Positions 5,915 through 13,708 of a stretch of 33,379 bases of DNA are shown in pieces. This DNA is from an uncultured Eubacteriaceae bacterium. GTDB lineage: Bacteria; Bacillota; Clostridia; Lachnospirales; CAG-274. The notes under the pieces are model-generated. The model saw only the letters and a list, made by a program, of their open reading frames with translations, ran no database searches and was not told the origin of the DNA. The position numbers were made by a program, and so were the translations under genes. The stretch lies in the NCBI GenBank assembly GCA_947086655.1, contig CAMTZM010000027.1, forward strand, positions 1 to 33,379, read 5' to 3'. The first letter of the stretch is position 1. Each line of letters opens with the position of its first letter.

Positions 5915-6991
5915 ATGAACAAAACTGACAGGCGTATCTTATTTTTTTTACTTATATTATTTTTATGTACTGTTATTTTTATTGTTTGTCTTATTTATAA
6001 AATAGTTACAGTTAAACCAATTTCACAAACACATAATGAAGATATTGTTCAAAATAAAGATGAAGGCAGACAGCTTATTATTGACCAGTATTCAGGAGAG
6101 TACGAAGTTTATCAAAATGATTTTATAGTTAAAAGTTTTATGACATATAATGAGGCTGTTGAGTTTGCGGCAGGGCTTAAAAATGCTTCTGTTAAAAAGT
6201 TTGGAGGAAACCAATGGCTTTGGGATAATACTGCTCAATTTAATGTTTATTATGAAAATAGTGATAATTTTAAAGATTTTTCAGATTTTTCAGAAGCTGT
6301 AAAATTTTGTCGCCAAAATTTAGGAAGCGATATTTTTTATAGAAAAAGCAATAAATTTATTTGGAATAGTTATGAGGAAATTAAAAAAAGTTTTATTATT
6401 AAAAATGTTCCGTCTATTTTACAGTATCCTGAGCTTGCAAGAGGGTGTGAAGTTACATCAGCTGCTATGCTTTTAAATTTTTTTGGATTTAATGCAGATA
6501 AAATGCAGCTTGCTGAAGAAATTGAGAAAGATACAACAGAGTATGTAAACAATAATGGAAACATTTTTTATGGCAATCCAAATACAGGTTTTGTTGGAGA
6601 TATTTATTCTTCAGCAAAAAAAGGGCTTGGAGTTTATCACAAACCTGTTTACAGGCTTATGTATAAATATGCCGGAAATAGGGTTATTGATGTTACAGGA
6701 TGCAATTTTGAAGATTTATATTATTTTATTAATAAATCAAGTCCCGTTTGGGTTATTGTAAATACTAAGTATAACAGGCTTCCGGAATATAGTTTTGAAA
6801 TGTGGGATACTCCTGATGGAAGAATAAAGATTACATATAGTGAACATTCGGTACTTGTTGTTGGATATGATGAAAATTATATATATATAAACGACCCTCT
6901 TTCAAAAAGTCCGTATTTAAAAAAGAAAAAGTCTGATTTTATAAATGCGTGGCAGCAAATGGGAAGTCAGGCTATTACGATATATCCATAA
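5915..6991 (+). CDS. Membrane-anchored C39-like cysteine peptidase family protein
   Basis: 358 residues. An N-terminal transmembrane segment (about 8-30) places the rest outside the cell. Residues 61-105 and 108-152 look like two degenerate copies of one module of about 45 residues (YEVYQNDF..F.TYNEAVEFAAGLKN.. against FNVYYENS..F.DFSEAVKFCRQNLG.., each ending in a FxW/WLW-type motif). The C-terminal half matches the Peptidase_C39_2 pattern: VPSILQYPELARGCEVTSAA with candidate catalytic Cys178, then EHSVLVVGYD with His311 and INDP with Asp327. The substrate is unknown. The start has AAGGTGG seven bases upstream. It lies 27 bp before the fumarase alpha gene on the same strand, so it may lead that transcript. 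It occupies the side of the origin where rpmH-rnpA-yidC usually stand. Confidence 0.8.
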   Translation: MNKTDRRILFFLLILFLCTVIFIVCLIYKIVTVKPISQTHNEDIVQNKDEGRQLIIDQYSGEYEVYQNDFIVKSFMTYNEAVEFAAGLKNASVKKFGGNQWLWDNTAQFNVYYENSDNFKDFSDFSEAVKFCRQNLGSDIFYRKSNKFIWNSYEEIKKSFIIKNVPSILQYPELARGCEVTSAAMLLNFFGFNADKMQLAEEIEKDTTEYVNNNGNIFYGNPNTGFVGDIYSSAKKGLGVYHKPVYRLMYKYAGNRVIDVTGCNFEDLYYFINKSSPVWVIVNTKYNRLPEYSFEMWDTPDGRIKITYSEHSVLVVGYDENYIYINDPLSKSPYLKKKKSDFINAWQQMGSQAITIYP

Positions 6992-7018
6992 AAAAAGCTT
7001 TGAAAGGAAATTTATTAT

Positions 7019-7861
7019 ATGAAAAATATACATTGCAAAGATATAACAGAGTGTGTTAAAAATTTATGTATTAAAGCTAATTGTATTTTAAACGACGACG
7101 TATATGCAGCTATTAGTAAAGCGTCTGAATATGAGGAATCTGAAATAGGAAAAGACATATTAAAAAAAATTATGGAAAATGCACGTATAGCACATAGCGA
7201 AATGAAACCTATATGTCAAGATACAGGCATGGCTGTAATTTTTATTGAATTAGGGCAAGATGTACATATACAAGGCGGTTTTATTAAAGATGCTGTTAAT
7301 GAAGGTGTAAGGTTAGGTTATAAAGAGGGATATTTAAGAAAGTCCATTGTCTTTGACCCTTTAATAAGAAAAAACACAAATGATAATACTCCGGCGTTAA
7401 TTCACTATGATATAGTTGAAGGAGAAAATATAAAAATAACAGTTGCTCCAAAAGGTTTTGGCAGTGAAAATATGAGCCGTATATTTATGCTTAAGCCTTC
7501 TGACGGGAGAGACGGAGTTATTAATGCTGTTATGGAATCTGTTATTAATGCTGGAAGCAATCCTTGTCCTCCTATGGTTATAGGAGTTGGCATAGGAAGT
7601 GATTTTGAAGGCTGTGCTTTGCTTTCTAAAAAGGCTTTGCTTAGACCGATAGGTACTTTTTCCGATAAAGAGCATTTAAAATCAATAGAAAAAGAACTTT
7701 TTAATAAAATTAATTCTTTAGGAATAGGCCCGCAAGGGCTTGGAGGGCGTTTTACTGTTTTGGGAGTAAATGTAGTTTGTGCTCCTACTCATATAGCCGG
7801 CATGCCGGTAGCAGTTAATATAAGCTGCCATGTAACAAGGCATGCTGAGGAAATTTTATAA
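7019..7861 (+). CDS. Class I fumarate hydratase, alpha subunit
   Basis: 280 residues, the N-terminal (TtdA/FumA-type) half of an oxygen-sensitive [4Fe-4S] hydratase that interconverts fumarate and malate; L-tartrate dehydratase is the closest alternative. Three cysteines in family-typical settings should bind the cluster: Cys66 in KPICQDTGM, Cys183 in GSNPCPPMVIG and Cys270 in VNISCHVTRHA. The ATG follows AAAGGA at suitable spacing. The beta subunit normally follows directly, but here it lies 5.2 kb downstream (13083-13637), beyond two membrane proteins and a glycosyltransferase on the same strand. No terminator is visible between, so both halves could still be on one transcript. Confidence 0.92.
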   Translation: MKNIHCKDITECVKNLCIKANCILNDDVYAAISKASEYEESEIGKDILKKIMENARIAHSEMKPICQDTGMAVIFIELGQDVHIQGGFIKDAVNEGVRLGYKEGYLRKSIVFDPLIRKNTNDNTPALIHYDIVEGENIKITVAPKGFGSENMSRIFMLKPSDGRDGVINAVMESVINAGSNPCPPMVIGVGIGSDFEGCALLSKKALLRPIGTFSDKEHLKSIEKELFNKINSLGIGPQGLGGRFTVLGVNVVCAPTHIAGMPVAVNISCHVTRHAEEIL

Positions 7862-7912
7862 ATTAAAATTAGCTTTTTGATAATTTATGTAACGAAAGGG
7901 AAGATAAAAGCA

Positions 7913-9976
7913 ATGATTGAAATTTTTCTAAAGAATAAAAAAAGTTTATTAATAATGCTTTTAGGTGTTATTCTTTTTGAGGTGTTTATTTGCAATTTTT
8001 CTTATTTTTCGTCAATGTTTAACGATGAGATTGATATTTCTGAGTATTTTGCAAAAGATGGATTGATTTCGGAGGGAAATAACAGGCTTAAAGTTTTGGA
8101 TACAGGTGACAGAAGTATTGAAATAAGGGATATAAACGATAATATAGATAATATTTATATGGATTTTAAGCGTGCTGATGAAAGTGAACAAAGCAAATAT
8201 GAGCCGATAGAGTATTCTATATATATTTCTGATGAGGGAAATGAAATTTATTATGAATTGCCGAGAAGAATGCTTATATCTGCTATTGAAAAAAGCAAAT
8301 ATGTAAAAATTCATAATGCCGGAATGTGCAAAAAAATTAAAATTCGTTTTCATTGGATGGAAAATAAGGAAATAATTGTAGATGATATTGTATTAAACAA
8401 AAAAATTCCTTTTTATTTTAATTTTTATAGATTTATGGCAATGCTTTTTATATGTGTTATAATTTATATTTTAAGACCGAAAAAAGGTTTTTATAATTAT
8501 TTGTTTAATGAAAAAAGTATAAGGCAGAGTATAGCCGTTATTTTTTTGATTATTATGCACATACCTGTTATTTTTACATTTGTAAAAGCAAATCCGCATT
8601 ATGTAAGAAGTCCTTTTCCGTGGCATAATCAATTTAATGAAATGGCAGACTCTCTTTTAGAGGGAAAGTTTTATTTAAAAGAAGAACCAGGAGAAACGCT
8701 TAAAAGTATGGAGAATCCTTATGACTCAGGTTACAGAGGGCAGGTTTTAGGAGAGCATGGGGAAAGTTATAAATGGGATTGTGCTTATTATGACGGGAAA
8801 TATTATTCTTACTTTGGAATTGTGCCTATAATTATGTATTATATACCTTATAAGCTTATAGCTGAAGAAGACTTGCTTAATTCAACAGCGGTGCTTATTT
8901 CATGTATTTTGTTTGTACCTTCTGTTTTTTTGTTTATGAGGGAAGTTATTAAAAGATGGTTTAAAGATACTCCCTTTATTTTATATGTTATTTTAAGTGA
9001 AGCTCTTATATTAGGTTCAGGATTTTTATTAGCCGTAAAAAAGCCGGATATGTATCATTTGCCTGTTATAACCGGGCTTATGTTTTCTTTTTATGGATTG
9101 TATTTTTGGATTAAAGCTTTAAATACAAAAGATAATAAAATAGTAATTAAAAATATAAGTTTGTTTTTAGGCTCTTTGTTTATGGCGTTTGTAGCAGGAA
9201 GCCGTCCGCAAATGATGGCTGCTTATTTTTTAGCTTTACCTCTTTTTTATGAAAGTGTATTTAAAGAAAGAACTATGTTTTCAAGAAAAAGTATTATTAA
9301 AACAACGCTTTTTATACTTCCTTTTGTTGCTTTTGGGGCTTTTTTAATGTATTATAATTACAGTAGATTTGACTCAATTTTTGATTTTGGGGCAAATTAT
9401 AATCTTACTACAAATGATATGACAAAAAGAGGTTTTGTATTGGCACGTATTCCTTTAGGACTTTACAGTTACCTTTTTCAGCCTCTTATTATTAACGGGC
9501 AATTTCCTTTTTTAAATACAGCAGAACTTACTACAAACTATATGGGCAAGACTATTAATGAAACTGTAATAGGAGGAGTGTTTTTAAGCCAGCCGCTTAT
9601 TATAATGTCTTTATTTATTTTAAAAGCTAAAAACACTCTTAAAGAAAAAGGTTTGTTTTATTTTGCATTAATATCATTTATAGGAGCGTTTTTAATTATA
9701 ATAGCTGATATACAAATGGCAGGCATTGTAAGCAGATATTATATAGATTTTGTGTGGTTGTTTTATATTACAGCTATTTTGGTTATATTATGTGCTTATG
9801 AGTATTTTAAAAATAATGAGTACATTAAATATTTTTATATCGTTATAGCATCTTTGTTTTTGTTTGGCTTATTTTGTGACGCAGCGACTTTATTTTTAAG
9901 ATTTGATACTGATATAAGCGTTAAAAATCCTAAGTTGTTTTATAATGTTTTTTATACAGTTCAATTTTGGTTTTAA
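7913..9976 (+). CDS. Large polytopic membrane protein, GT-C-like (paralog 1)
   Basis: 687 residues; I do not recognise a named family. A first transmembrane helix (about 11-29) is followed by a roughly 130-residue probably extracytoplasmic beta-rich region. Then come a second helix (about 171-187), a hydrophilic block and many further helices. Conserved motifs shared with the next gene are PWHNQFNEMADSLLEGKFYL (236-255), NPYDSGYRG, YYDGKYYSYFG (292-302), a PDMY motif, FDFGANYNLTTNDMTKRG, and SRYYIDFVWLFY near the end. Many-helix architecture with acidic residues in the first large loop resembles GT-C glycosyltransferases that use polyprenyl-phosphate sugars; this is inference. Start: ATG with AAAGGGAAG upstream is preferred over an earlier in-frame TTG at 7877. 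Confidence 0.75.
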   Translation: MIEIFLKNKKSLLIMLLGVILFEVFICNFSYFSSMFNDEIDISEYFAKDGLISEGNNRLKVLDTGDRSIEIRDINDNIDNIYMDFKRADESEQSKYEPIEYSIYISDEGNEIYYELPRRMLISAIEKSKYVKIHNAGMCKKIKIRFHWMENKEIIVDDIVLNKKIPFYFNFYRFMAMLFICVIIYILRPKKGFYNYLFNEKSIRQSIAVIFLIIMHIPVIFTFVKANPHYVRSPFPWHNQFNEMADSLLEGKFYLKEEPGETLKSMENPYDSGYRGQVLGEHGESYKWDCAYYDGKYYSYFGIVPIIMYYIPYKLIAEEDLLNSTAVLISCILFVPSVFLFMREVIKRWFKDTPFILYVILSEALILGSGFLLAVKKPDMYHLPVITGLMFSFYGLYFWIKALNTKDNKIVIKNISLFLGSLFMAFVAGSRPQMMAAYFLALPLFYESVFKERTMFSRKSIIKTTLFILPFVAFGAFLMYYNYSRFDSIFDFGANYNLTTNDMTKRGFVLARIPLGLYSYLFQPLIINGQFPFLNTAELTTNYMGKTINETVIGGVFLSQPLIIMSLFILKAKNTLKEKGLFYFALISFIGAFLIIIADIQMAGIVSRYYIDFVWLFYITAILVILCAYEYFKNNEYIKYFYIVIASLFLFGLFCDAATLFLRFDTDISVKNPKLFYNVFYTVQFWF

Positions 9977-10000
9977 AATTAAAGAAAGGAAACGTATTTT

Positions 10001-12049
10001 ATGGAAAAGTTTCTTGATAAAAATGGAAAGAGTATATTAATAATAATTTTATCTGTTATTCTTTTTGAGGTTTTTATTTGTAATTTCTCTTTCTTTGAAT
10101 CTTTGTTTTATAAAGAACTTAATGTTTCAGATTTTGTATATAACGACGGAATGAAGCCTAATTCTGATGGAAGTGTTTATGTTTTAGACTCAGGGGAAAG
10201 AAGTTTTGAAATTTTAAATATAAATGAAAAAGTAAAAAATGTTTATTTAGGCATAAGGCGTACAGACAGTTATGAAAGAAAAGAAAACGATATTATAGAG
10301 TACTCTTTGTCGGCATCAGATGACGCTAATGAGCTTTATTTTGAAATGGATAGAAGATATGTAGTTTCAGAAGTTGAGAAAAGCAAATATGCAAGGGTTC
10401 ATCTATCAGGGGAATGTAAAAAACTTAAAGTCAAGTTACATTATATGGAAAATAAAAATTTTATAATTGAAGATATTATTTTAAATAAAAAAGTGCCTTT
10501 TTATTTTAGTGTATATAGAGTAATAGCTTTAATTGCAATTTGCGCTGTTATTTATATATTAATGCCTAAAAATGGTTTTTACAATATTTTGTTTAATAAA
10601 AGAAATGCCGGTCAAAATATGGCTGTTATTATTTTAATTTCTTTGCATTCTCTGCTTATAGCTACTTTTGTATATGCCAATCCTTTTTTTGCTGTCAACT
10701 CAGTTTCATGGCATAGTCAGTTTAACGATATGGCAGACGCTTTTATTGACGGACGTTTTTATATAAGTGACGAGCCTTCGGATACTCTTAAAAACATGGA
10801 TAATCCATATGATTCAGGTTACAGAGGTAAACTTTTAGAGGAATCGGGAGACAGAATTTTATGGGACCATTCTTATTTTGAAGGCAAATATTATTGTTAT
10901 TTTGGAGTTATTCCAATAATTTTGTTTTATGTGCCTTATAAGCTAATTACGCAAAACGAACTTAATAATTCTGCAGTTGTTTTTATATTGGCGTGTTTTT
11001 ATGTACCGGCGTGCTTTTTGTTTATGCGTGAAGCTGTTAAAAAATGGTTTAAAAACATTCCGTTTATTATTTATGTTATTTTAAGTGAGGCGCTTGTTTT
11101 AGGCTCAGGATTTGCTTTTGCTATAAAAAGACCGGATATGTATTTTATACCTATTCTTTCAGGTGTTGTATTTTCTTTATGGGGGCTTTATTTTTGGCTC
11201 AGCGCTTTAAATGAGAGGGGCATTAAAGGATATCGTTTGTTTTTAGGCTCGCTTTGCATGGCTTTTGTAGCGGGATGCCGTCCTCAAATGGTTTTAGGGT
11301 CTTTTTTGGCTATACCTTTATTTTATTATTATATAAAACAAAAAAAGCTGTTTTCAAAAAGCAGTATAAAAGAATCTGTGCTTTTTGTTATTCCTTATTT
11401 TGTAACAGCAGCGTTTTTAATGTATTATAATTTTAAGAGATTTGGTTCGGTTTTTGATTTTGGAGCAAATTATAATCTTACTACAAATGATATGACTAAA
11501 AGAGGTTTTGTATTGGCAAGAATACCTTTTGGCATTTTTAGCTATCTTTTTCAGCCTCTTGTTATTAACGGACAATTTCCTTTTCTTAATACCGTTTCAT
11601 TAAAAACAAATTATCTTGGTATTACTATAAGGGAGGCTATGTGCGGAGGTATATTCTTTAGTCAGCCGCTTGTTTTTGCCTCTTTATTGTTTTTTAATAT
11701 AAGGGCTAAACTTAAAGAAAAGAATTTGTTTTATTTTACTATGTTTTCTGTTTTGTTTGGTTTTATTATTGTAATAGCTGATACAGAAATGGCGGGAGTT
11801 TTAAGCCGTTATTATATGGATTTTGTATGGCTGTTTTATATTGCAGCGGCATTTGTTATTATGTGTATTTATGAGACGGTTAAAGATACATTGTGTTTAA
11901 AGCTTTTTTATAGATGTGTTTCGGCATTGTTTTTGTTTGGAATTTTTTGTTCTTTTGCGACTTTGTTTTTAAAGTTTGACTATGATGTAAGTACACAAAA
12001 CCCGGAATTTTTCTATAATGTTATGTATACTGTACAGTTTTGGCTTTAA
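10001..12049 (+). CDS. Large polytopic membrane protein, GT-C-like (paralog 2)
   Basis: 682 residues, a tandem paralog of the preceding gene along its whole length: same N-terminal helix, soluble region, motif order and C-terminal FYNVxYTVQFW ending. Equivalent motifs are SWHSQFNDMADAFIDGRFYI, NPYDSGYRG, YFEGKYYCYFG, PDMYF, AGCRPQM and SRYYMDFVWLFYI. The block FDFGANYNLTTNDMTKRG is identical in both copies, while flanking regions have drifted, which points to strong constraint on that loop or to local gene conversion. The ATG follows AAAGAAAGGA. It lies 24 bp after paralog 1 and 76 bp before a Dpm1-like glycosyltransferase, its likely functional partner if these are GT-C enzymes. Confidence 0.75.
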   Translation: MEKFLDKNGKSILIIILSVILFEVFICNFSFFESLFYKELNVSDFVYNDGMKPNSDGSVYVLDSGERSFEILNINEKVKNVYLGIRRTDSYERKENDIIEYSLSASDDANELYFEMDRRYVVSEVEKSKYARVHLSGECKKLKVKLHYMENKNFIIEDIILNKKVPFYFSVYRVIALIAICAVIYILMPKNGFYNILFNKRNAGQNMAVIILISLHSLLIATFVYANPFFAVNSVSWHSQFNDMADAFIDGRFYISDEPSDTLKNMDNPYDSGYRGKLLEESGDRILWDHSYFEGKYYCYFGVIPIILFYVPYKLITQNELNNSAVVFILACFYVPACFLFMREAVKKWFKNIPFIIYVILSEALVLGSGFAFAIKRPDMYFIPILSGVVFSLWGLYFWLSALNERGIKGYRLFLGSLCMAFVAGCRPQMVLGSFLAIPLFYYYIKQKKLFSKSSIKESVLFVIPYFVTAAFLMYYNFKRFGSVFDFGANYNLTTNDMTKRGFVLARIPFGIFSYLFQPLVINGQFPFLNTVSLKTNYLGITIREAMCGGIFFSQPLVFASLLFFNIRAKLKEKNLFYFTMFSVLFGFIIVIADTEMAGVLSRYYMDFVWLFYIAAAFVIMCIYETVKDTLCLKLFYRCVSALFLFGIFCSFATLFLKFDYDVSTQNPEFFYNVMYTVQFWL

Positions 12050-12125
12050 TAAAATATATAATGATTATAATTTTTATGTTTTTTATGTATATTTATTATT
12101 TGATATAATTAGGAGGATTTGTTTT

Positions 12126-13082
12126 ATGAAAGGAAAAAAAACGGCGGTTCTTGTACCATGTTATAACGAGGAAAAAACCGTCAAAAAGGTTTGTTTGGAT
12201 TTTATGGAGGCGCTTCCGGATGCTACTATTTATGTTTATGATAACAATTCCACTGACAAAACATATGAAATAGCGTCGTCTCTTGGTCCAAGAGTTGTTG
12301 TAAGAAAGGAAAGACGTCAGGGAAAAGGAAATGTTGTAAGAAGTATGTTCAGACAAATAAATGCTGATTGTTATATTATGATTGATGGTGATGATACTTA
12401 TCCGGCTGAACATGCTGCTGAAATGGAAAGGCTTATACTTGAAGAAGATTATGACATGGTTATTGGGGACAGGCTTTCGTCTACTTATTTTACTGAAAAT
12501 AAACGTCCGTTTCATAATGTAGGGAATAAGCTTGTAAGATTTCTTATAAATAAAATTTTTAAAAGCAACGTCCGTGACATTATGACTGGATACAGGGCTT
12601 TTAGCTATGAGTTTGTTAAAATGGTTCCTATTATGTCTGAAGGTTTTGAGATTGAGACTGAAATGACAATTAATGCGCTTGATAAAAAATTTAATCTTGC
12701 TGAAATACCTATTATGTACAGAGACAGACCGGAGGGAAGTGTATCAAAGCTTAATACGTTTTCTGACGGAATGAAAGTAATAAAAACTATTTTGAAAATG
12801 TTTAAGGATTATAAGTCGTTTATGTTTTTTGGTTTAATTGGCTTTTTATTTATTTTAGTTGGTATAGCGGCTTTTATTCCTATACTTATGAGTTTTTTTG
12901 ATACAGGAGTTGTTCTTAAATTTCCAACTCTTATTGTAGCGGCAGCTTTTTTTAGTATAGGCGCTGTTTCGGTTGCAATAGGTGTTATACTTGATGTATT
13001 ATCAAAAAAGGATAAACAGAATTTTATTATAAATCTTAATATATTATCAAGTCAGAAACTGTTTAGACAGGAGGATAAATAA
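12126..13082 (+). CDS. Family 2 glycosyltransferase with C-terminal membrane anchor (Dpm1/polyprenyl-phosphate sugar synthase-like)
   Basis: 318 residues. The N-terminal GT-A domain shows VLVPCYNEEKTV (8-19), YDNNSTDKT (38-46), the DxD-type motif MIDGDDTYPAE (85-95), GDRL (114-117), MTGYRAFS (153-160) and EIPIMYRDRPEGSVSKLN (193-210). Two C-terminal helices (about 231-258 and 266-291) anchor it. This layout is typical of enzymes that move a sugar from a nucleotide donor to undecaprenyl (polyprenyl) phosphate. The ATG at 12126 with AGGAGG upstream is chosen over an extension that overlaps the previous gene. Its stop codon directly abuts the ATG of the fumarase beta gene, whose ribosome-binding site lies inside this gene's last codons. 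Confidence 0.88.
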   Translation: MKGKKTAVLVPCYNEEKTVKKVCLDFMEALPDATIYVYDNNSTDKTYEIASSLGPRVVVRKERRQGKGNVVRSMFRQINADCYIMIDGDDTYPAEHAAEMERLILEEDYDMVIGDRLSSTYFTENKRPFHNVGNKLVRFLINKIFKSNVRDIMTGYRAFSYEFVKMVPIMSEGFEIETEMTINALDKKFNLAEIPIMYRDRPEGSVSKLNTFSDGMKVIKTILKMFKDYKSFMFFGLIGFLFILVGIAAFIPILMSFFDTGVVLKFPTLIVAAAFFSIGAVSVAIGVILDVLSKKDKQNFIINLNILSSQKLFRQEDK

Positions 13083-13637
13083 ATGAGAAAGGACTTTAAA
13101 CTGTCTGCGCCCCTTGATAAAGATACAGTTTCAATACTTGATGCCGGAGACAGTGTTCTTATTTCAGGCACTGTTTATACGGCAAGAGACGCCGCTCATA
13201 AAAAAATGATTGAGGGCTTAAATGAAGGAAATAATCTGCCTTTTGATATTAAAAATTCTGTAATTTATTTTGCCGGGCCGGCTCCGGCAAAGAAAGGAGA
13301 GCCAATAGGCTCTGTTGGTCCTACAACAAGTTATAGGATGGATGCTTATTCACCGATAACATTAAAGCTTGGAGTTTCAGCATTTATAGGAAAAGGCAAA
13401 ATAAGTAAAGATGTAATAGATGCTATGATAAAATATAAAGCGGTTTATATAGGTGCAATAGGAGGTGCTGGTGCACTTCTTTCAAGCCATGTAATAGAAA
13501 ATGAGGTTATAGCTTATCCTGAACTTGGAGCAGAGGCTGTACATAAGCTTACGGTTAAGGATTTTCCGGGTATAGTTGTTATTGACAGCCGTGGAAATAA
13601 CCTTTATGAAACGGAATATTTAAAATATAAAAAATAA
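13083..13637 (+). CDS. Class I fumarate hydratase, beta subunit
   Basis: 184 residues, the C-terminal (TtdB/FumA-type) half of the iron-sulfur fumarase, partner of the alpha subunit at 7019-7861. Family motifs are ISGTVYTARDAAHK (27-40, with Arg35, Asp36 and His39 in the substrate-binding region), YFAGPAPA (62-69), GPTTSYRMD (79-87) and IGKGKIS (102-108). Tartrate dehydratase is the alternative. The ATG starts at the base after the glycosyltransferase stop; its AGGAGG at about 13069-13074 is inside that gene, so translation is probably coupled. A strong bidirectional terminator follows. Confidence 0.93.
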   Translation: MRKDFKLSAPLDKDTVSILDAGDSVLISGTVYTARDAAHKKMIEGLNEGNNLPFDIKNSVIYFAGPAPAKKGEPIGSVGPTTSYRMDAYSPITLKLGVSAFIGKGKISKDVIDAMIKYKAVYIGAIGGAGALLSSHVIENEVIAYPELGAEAVHKLTVKDFPGIVVIDSRGNNLYETEYLKYKK

Positions 13638-13643
13638 AAAAGT

Positions 13644-13691
13644 GTCTGTCGATTAACAAAAATAATTGTTAATGCGGCAGACATTTTTTTT
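13644..13691. terminator. Bidirectional intrinsic terminator between convergent operons
   Basis: A long stem (GTCTGTCGATTAAC pairing with GTTAATGCGGCAGAC, one G-U pair and one bulged G) is followed by eight T residues on the plus strand and by a shorter T-run on the minus strand. It ends the fumarase-glycosyltransferase run from the left and the ABC operon from the right. Confidence 0.88.
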
Positions 13692-13708
13692 GTGAAAGTT
13701 ACTTTTTA

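Noticed and set aside
7397..7675. Minus-strand frames inside the fumarase alpha gene
   Set aside because: The fumarase frame has all its conserved cysteines. The opposite frames have no family features.
12101..12109. Extended -10-like TGATATAAT just before the GT2 gene
   Set aside because: The predicted transcript start would fall in the ribosome-binding site, and no good -35 is seen at 17 bp. Kept only as a possible weak internal promoter.
12018..12125. Longer start for the GT2 glycosyltransferase
   Set aside because: It would overlap the preceding gene and add an unrelated hydrophobic leader; AGGAGG precedes the ATG at 12126.
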